From contig JBCCPK010000007.1 in the NCBI GenBank assembly GCA_039024915.1, positions 124,001 through 188,000 of the forward strand: DNA of 64,000 nt, written 5' to 3'. Both the position numbers and the translations under genes were made by a program. The DNA is from Pseudomonadota bacterium. Its GTDB lineage: Bacteria > Pseudomonadota > Alphaproteobacteria > Rhizobiales > MH13. This document shows positions 60,089 through 64,000 of the stretch, piece after piece; positions within the stretch are counted from its first letter, which is position 1; each line of letters begins with the position of its first letter. Below the pieces are notes generated by a model. It had not been told where the DNA came from, searched no databases, and saw only the letters and a list, made by a program, of their open reading frames with translations.

Positions 60089-60679
60089 ATGGGAAAGCGA
60101 ATTTTTATCCTGAACGGCCATCCCGCCGAGAAGTCGTTGAGCCGGAGTTTTGCGGAGAGCTATCAGACCGCGGCAGAGCAGAATGGCAACGAAGTCCGCA
60201 TCAAGCACCTGCACCAAATACAGTTTGACGCCGATTACGGCGAGGCTGGTTATGACAATGCCAAACCGCTCGAGCCGGCTTTGGAAGCTGCCCTGGCCGA
60301 CATCGAATGGTGCAACCACTGGGTCATCTGTACGCCCATGTGGTGGGGCGGATTACCCGGTAAACTCAAAGGCTTCATGGATCGCGCACTTGTTCCCGGC
60401 CGCGCTTTCTCAACCCGCGAAACGACGAAGCTGGGACTGCCGAAACCACTCCTGACCGGCAGGAGCGCACGCGTGATCATCACCGCAGATACGCCGGGCT
60501 TTTTCCTTGCGCTCGCCTACGGGAACGCGATCAAGAAACAGCTAAAGGGTCAGATCCTGGGGTTTGTGGGTTTCAAGCCGGTGGACATTACCTATTTCGC
60601 GCCGACCACCGAGGCCGATGAGAAGACAGTTACCGACCGCATCGAGGAGGTGCGCCAGTTGGGGGCACGTGCCGCCTGA
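60089..60679 (+). CDS. NAD(P)H-dependent flavodoxin-fold oxidoreductase (KefF/quinone reductase-like)
   Basis: A 196-residue FMN protein of the flavodoxin-like-fold NAD(P)H dehydrogenase family. FILNGHPAEKSLSRSFAESY is the phosphate-binding opening; CTPMWWGGLPGKLKGFMDR is a hallmark, and TADTPGFF follows. Members reduce quinones or serve as ancillary subunits of potassium efflux systems, which are not seen here. ATG 60089 is preferred to GTG 60083 since GGGAG is then 7 nt away. It sits between the aldehyde dehydrogenase and its DUF779 companion. Confidence 0.87.
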   Translation: MGKRIFILNGHPAEKSLSRSFAESYQTAAEQNGNEVRIKHLHQIQFDADYGEAGYDNAKPLEPALEAALADIEWCNHWVICTPMWWGGLPGKLKGFMDRALVPGRAFSTRETTKLGLPKPLLTGRSARVIITADTPGFFLALAYGNAIKKQLKGQILGFVGFKPVDITYFAPTTEADEKTVTDRIEEVRQLGARAA

Positions 60680-60799
60680 TACATGCCCTTTCAGATGCAT
60701 GCAGTTGGCTGCGTTGCCATCGCTTCCCATCTTTGCGGCAAACATTATATAATTCTCTTCAAAAAGAGCCCAACGGCTCAGCCGGGAGACTGAAAAGCT

Positions 60800-61219
60800 A
60801 TGAGCGATACGATACAGATAGGGTGCGCCACGGACGGAGACATTGTCGCTGGCACCGACCCGCTTGCCAGGGTCGCCGCAACGCCCGAAGCACTGGATTT
60901 CATGGCGGAGATCAAGGCAGACCATGGTGAGATCATGTTTCACCAATCCGGTGGCTGCTGTGATGGATCGTCTCCCATGTGCTACCCCAAGGGCGAATTC
61001 CCTCTTGGCGCTTCAGACGTCCATCTGGGTACTGTGGACGGCACCGAAGTTTGGATTTCCGGGCCGCAGTTCGAGGCATGGAAACATACGCAACTGATCC
61101 TTGATGTCGTGCCAGGGCGCGGCGGGATGTTCAGTCTCGATAATGGTCGGGAGAAGCGTTTCCTCACACGCAGCCGGGTTTTCACCGAGGCGGAACGAGC
61201 TGAACTGGAACTAAGCTAA
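60800..61219 (+). CDS. DUF779 domain protein
   Basis: A 139-residue protein of the DUF779 family. HQSGGCCDGSSPMCYPKGEF with its paired cysteines is the family core, and QFEAWKHTQLILDVVPGRGGMFSLDN the second. The family regularly occurs beside acetaldehyde dehydrogenase genes, as here, and may aid aldehyde or metal handling; the function is unproven. GGGAGA precedes the ATG. TATAAT at 60748-60753 may be part of its own promoter. Confidence 0.88.
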   Translation: MSDTIQIGCATDGDIVAGTDPLARVAATPEALDFMAEIKADHGEIMFHQSGGCCDGSSPMCYPKGEFPLGASDVHLGTVDGTEVWISGPQFEAWKHTQLILDVVPGRGGMFSLDNGREKRFLTRSRVFTEAERAELELS

Positions 61220-61341
61220 AGCCCAATCTCACGGTCGCCTGTCTCGATTATTGACTGATGCGGCGGCCAGTATGTCGCGCGACACAATGCGCGGCGAAGC
61301 CAGACTTAAACCTCTGAATTTGCGACCTATTTTCGGAAAGC

Positions 61342-61728
61342 ATGAGCAGCAGCGGACTAATCGTTTCGCTGTGGTCCGCTCTGGTTTTCAACACGATTAT
61401 GGGTTGCCAAATTATGCTTCGCTACAAAAGCACAGACGCGCTTCTGTTCACCCCGGCCCTGCTCATCCTCGCAGTCTGGGTTCTGGTATCATTTTTTCCT
61501 TTAGCCAGCGCAGGCATGGCATGGGGCTCTTGGTGGGTACTCGGCCACCTGGTTTTCCTTGCCACAGGTTTTCCTGGCCTATTCGCGGGGTATTTGGTCT
61601 TCGCTTGGGCAAGCCGCGCGCCCATCGCCAAGCCCGATCCGGAACGTTTCCGCTCGCGCTGGGCTGTCGCCAGCGCCTACGCGCTGATCTGGCTTCTTGC
61701 CTACTGGTTCTTCGTTCGCTTCACTTGA
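61342..61728 (+). CDS. Small membrane protein of unknown function
   Basis: A 128-residue hydrophobic protein with about four transmembrane helices (LIVSLWSALVFNTIMGC; LLFTPALLILAVWVLVSFF; WWVLGHLVFLATGF; AVASAYALIWLLAYWFF) and little else. I do not recognise the family. No strong ribosome binding site is seen at ATG 61342 (AAAGC lies near), so the start is tentative. It converges on the helicase gene. Confidence 0.6.
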   Translation: MSSSGLIVSLWSALVFNTIMGCQIMLRYKSTDALLFTPALLILAVWVLVSFFPLASAGMAWGSWWVLGHLVFLATGFPGLFAGYLVFAWASRAPIAKPDPERFRSRWAVASAYALIWLLAYWFFVRFT

Positions 61729-61755
61729 GACATGCACTGTAAGGCGTCGCCGGCT

Positions 61756-62853
61756 TCAACGAACAATTGTCAGGCGCTCAGCAGCTCGCGTGATCGCCGT
61801 ATACAACCATCGCTCGCGGTAGTCCTTGAAGGCCCAGCTCTCATCAAACAACACGATATGGTCCCACTGCGAGCCCTGAGCTTTGTGCACCGTCAACGCG
61901 TAACCAAAGTCGAAAGCGTCCATCGATCTAGGCACCGGAGGCGCGTTTTCGGGATCTTCGAAGGCCATGGCGGAAAGCCTGACCTTCTGACTGACGCCTT
62001 CATCTTCGGAGCGGACGAGAACCTGCAAAGTATTGCCTTTACGACGCCCTACCGAGCTGACTGACCAAAGCGACCCATTGAGCAGGCCCTTTTCCGAACG
62101 GTTGCGCAGGCACACAAGCTTGTCGCCTTGTGCCGGCAGCAACCCCCGATAGCCCTGAAGCTCTCGCAGCCTTCGATTGTACTTACGCCGGGTGCGATTG
62201 GTGCCTACAAGAACCTGGTCCGCGGCCAGTACCTCGCTTTGGTCGACGTCTGAACGTTGGATTACGCGGCTAACACCGTAATTTCCGTGGTCGAGCCGAC
62301 CGCCCTGGCGCACCGTGTCGGCCATGTCGATGATCGGGTTTTCACGCGCCTGCCGGTGTATTTCGCTCAACAGCACATCTGGCTCATGGTCGGTGAAGAA
62401 TCCGCCCCCAGAGACGGGAGGAAGCTGTCCCGGGTCACCTAACACCAGGATCGGCGTGCCGAACGATAGAAGATCTCGGCCAAGCTCCTCATCGACCATC
62501 GAACACTCATCAATGATAACGAGATCAGCCTTTGAAACCGGACTGGAACGGTTGAGCGAAAAAAGGGGCGAACTCTCGCCCGTTTCGTCATCAGCTTCCT
62601 CACCCTTGGGCCTGTAGATCAGCGAATGGATGGTGCGCGCGTTTTCCGCACCCTTGCTGCGCAGAACCTGTGCAGCCTTACCCGTAAACGCCGCAAACTG
62701 GACATCGCCAGACACATCCTCCGCAATCAAACGGGCCAACGTGGTCTTGCCGGTTCCGGCAAAACCAAAGAGGCGAAAAACTGGACGGTCGGGGGCTTTG
62801 AACCAGCGCCGCACATCGGCGATGGCGCGTTCTTGCTCGGCAGATAGCTTCAT
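61756..62853 (-). CDS. RecD-like SF1 DNA helicase / ATPase
   Basis: A 365-residue superfamily 1B-type helicase. Walker A GFAGTGKTTLA, Walker B VIIDECSMVDEE, GDPGQLPPV (motif III) and the C-terminal UvrD-like ALTVHKAQGSQWDHIVLFDE with the arginine-finger motif YTAITRA are all present. It is much shorter than RecD2 (about 700) and lacks its N-terminal domains; it matches the compact ATP-dependent RecD-like proteins known from prophages and bacterial chromosomes. No phage genes flank it. Expected role: 5'-3' unwinding in repair. Confidence 0.88.
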   Translation of the reverse strand: MKLSAEQERAIADVRRWFKAPDRPVFRLFGFAGTGKTTLARLIAEDVSGDVQFAAFTGKAAQVLRSKGAENARTIHSLIYRPKGEEADDETGESSPLFSLNRSSPVSKADLVIIDECSMVDEELGRDLLSFGTPILVLGDPGQLPPVSGGGFFTDHEPDVLLSEIHRQARENPIIDMADTVRQGGRLDHGNYGVSRVIQRSDVDQSEVLAADQVLVGTNRTRRKYNRRLRELQGYRGLLPAQGDKLVCLRNRSEKGLLNGSLWSVSSVGRRKGNTLQVLVRSEDEGVSQKVRLSAMAFEDPENAPPVPRSMDAFDFGYALTVHKAQGSQWDHIVLFDESWAFKDYRERWLYTAITRAAERLTIVR

Positions 62854-62895
62854 GCAGCGGGTTGTATACGCTGCTCACAAAGCCCGCCAGCCGGT

Positions 62896-64000
62896 TTAGC
62901 CCAGCGCTTGCGCCGCTTCCTGGACCTTTTGGATTGACGCATCAACCAATTCGGTTGCTTCGGCAATCTCGCGAACACCTTCGTTCATCTGAGACACACC
63001 GTCAGCGGCAACCTGCATGGCACCGGACATTTCGGTAGTCGTTGCGGACTGTTCTTCGACTGCGGACGAAATGACTGTGGTGATTTCGCTGATCTTCACG
63101 ATCGTTTCCGTGATTGCACCAATGGCTTTGACCGCATCGCCGGTCGAGCTTTGCACCTTGGCAATTCGTTGTCCGATCTCTTCGGTTGCCTTGCTCGTCT
63201 GCGTAGCGAGAGACTTGACCTCGGATGCCACAACGGCGAACCCTTTGCCTGCCTCCCCGGCCCTTGCCGCCTCAATGGTCGCATTCAGCGCCAGAAGGTT
63301 GGTTTGTTCGGCGATGTCAGAGATAAGTTTGACGACGTTCTCAATCTCTCCGGCGGCCTCGGAAAGCCCTGTGACAGTTGCCGTCGTTGTTTCTGCCTCT
63401 TTTTCCGCCTGCTGAGAAATAGTGCTGGCGTCGACCACCTGGCGGTTAATCTCGTTGACGGACGCCACGAGTTCTTCAATGCCCGCTGCGATCGACTGAA
63501 CGTTTTCCGAAGCCTGCTCGGACGAGCTTGCCACGGTAGACGCTTGCATGCTTGCGGTGGATATTGCGCCGGTGATCTGACCTATATCGGCAGACATTTG
63601 CTGTTGGGCGTCCTGGCGTCGCTCGCGCGCTTCGATCTCAGAGGTCACGTCAGACGCGAACTTCACGACCTTGTAGACTTCGCCTTTGTCGTTCAGCAGA
63701 GGGCTATAACTCGCTCGAAGCCAGAGTTCTGATCCATCTTTTCGGCAGCGAACCACTTCACCAATTGATGCTTTACCAGCGGCCAGGTCAGTCCAGAACC
63801 GGCCATAGTCCGGTCCATTGGCCTCGGCGCTAGGCATGAAAATCCGATGATGCTTCCCGACGATTTCTTCCAGACGATAACCGGTTGCTGACAGAAAATT
63901 CTCGTTGGCGTCAAGGATTGTACCGTCAGGCATGAAGGAGATTACCGCTTGCGAGCGCCCAACAGCCTTGATCTGTGCTTCGTAATCGCGCCTCGCCAAG
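62896..64000 (-). CDS. PAS-domain methyl-accepting chemotaxis protein (5' end outside window)
   Basis: The last 367 residues of a chemoreceptor; the coding frame runs off the right edge, so the true start is not visible. Visible parts: PAS domain with PAC (about 1-120: [21 protein letters not shown]), then the cytoplasmic signalling domain with the methylation helices and the hairpin tip ([21 protein letters not shown]). No transmembrane helix is seen, so it is probably a soluble receptor, often one of several PAS units upstream. It binds CheW/CheA. Confidence 0.9.
   Translation of the reverse strand, partial: LARRDYEAQIKAVGRSQAVISFMPDGTILDANENFLSATGYRLEEIVGKHHRIFMPSAEANGPDYGRFWTDLAAGKASIGEVVRCRKDGSELWLRASYSPLLNDKGEVYKVVKFASDVTSEIEARERRQDAQQQMSADIGQITGAISTASMQASTVASSSEQASENVQSIAAGIEELVASVNEINRQVVDASTISQQAEKEAETTTATVTGLSEAAGEIENVVKLISDIAEQTNLLALNATIEAARAGEAGKGFAVVASEVKSLATQTSKATEEIGQRIAKVQSSTGDAVKAIGAITETIVKISEITTVISSAVEEQSATTTEMSGAMQVAADGVSQMNEGVREIAEATELVDASIQKVQEAAQALG

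Noticed and set aside
61756-62853. Phage origin of the compact RecD-like helicase
   Set aside because: Neighbouring genes are ordinary chromosomal genes with no integrase, capsid or att-like repeats visible.

Overview
The window reads as a chromosomal segment of an alphaproteobacterium, most likely of the Hyphomicrobiales (Rhizobiales), probably free-living and perhaps marine. This is inferred from the density of high-affinity importers (one PotABCD-type ABC system, one TRAP system, two tripartite tricarboxylate transporters), a BA14K-type small secreted protein, two RTX proteins, a DUF779/acetaldehyde dehydrogenase pair, moderately high GC, and Shine-Dalgarno-led genes packed with ATGA overlaps. 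No insertion sequence, prophage, integrase or CRISPR array is visible.

Layout. 0.5-3.3 kb: a divergent AcnB-type aconitase. 3.4-6.0 kb (minus): RTX protein 1. 6.3-13.0 kb: a GntR/FCD regulator divergent from a spermidine/putrescine-type ABC importer operon that ends in a hydantoin/Asp-Glu racemase-like gene and a GNAT gene. 13.4-19.0 kb: RutE-like reductase, YciI, TRAP receptor, fused TRAP permease, second YciI, GST and GFA protein. 19.2-23.7 kb (minus): RTX protein 2, a triplicated beta-helix protein. 24.1-33.3 kb: NtrC-like response regulator with a degraded ATPase domain, sensor kinase, OFA-family MFS carrier, YdeP-type formate dehydrogenase-like molybdoenzyme, a small protein and FdhD. 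33.8-44.7 kb: two TTT importers with an enolase-superfamily dehydratase, DHDPS-family aldolase, GntR/FCD regulator, PdxA2-like dehydrogenase and lactonase-type amidohydrolase, which looks like a sugar-acid/lactone catabolic locus. 44.9-46.1 kb: TetR regulator divergent from a secreted SnoaL-like protein. 46.4-54.5 kb: tRNA-Lys(CTT), leuA with a leader-peptide attenuator, two tandem PhzF genes, BA14K, TauE, pdxJ, a TetR regulator and ilvC. 54.6-58.2 kb: a beta-hydroxyacid dehydrogenase and several unrecognised small or membrane genes. 58.4-61.2 kb: acetaldehyde dehydrogenase, a flavodoxin-fold oxidoreductase and DUF779. 61.3-64 kb: a small membrane protein, a RecD-like helicase and a PAS chemoreceptor cut by the right edge.

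Themes. Each importer operon appears to have its own regulator, and two regulators sit beside strong palindromes (TTGTATACAA at 7129; an 18-bp perfect palindrome at 33715). Three receptor genes are followed at once by a GC-rich hairpin before the membrane-component genes, as expected if receptor and permease levels are set apart by partial termination. The leuA leader encodes a 30-residue peptide ending in a leucine-rich run directly before a terminator, a classical attenuator too short for ordinary gene calling. The most unusual candidate system is the 24-33 kb block: a response regulator lacking both the Walker A lysine and GAFTGA, a cache-sensor kinase and formate-type genes, with a repeated TGGCCA-based motif in their intergenic regions. 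All functions are assigned from sequence motifs read by eye; no database search was possible.
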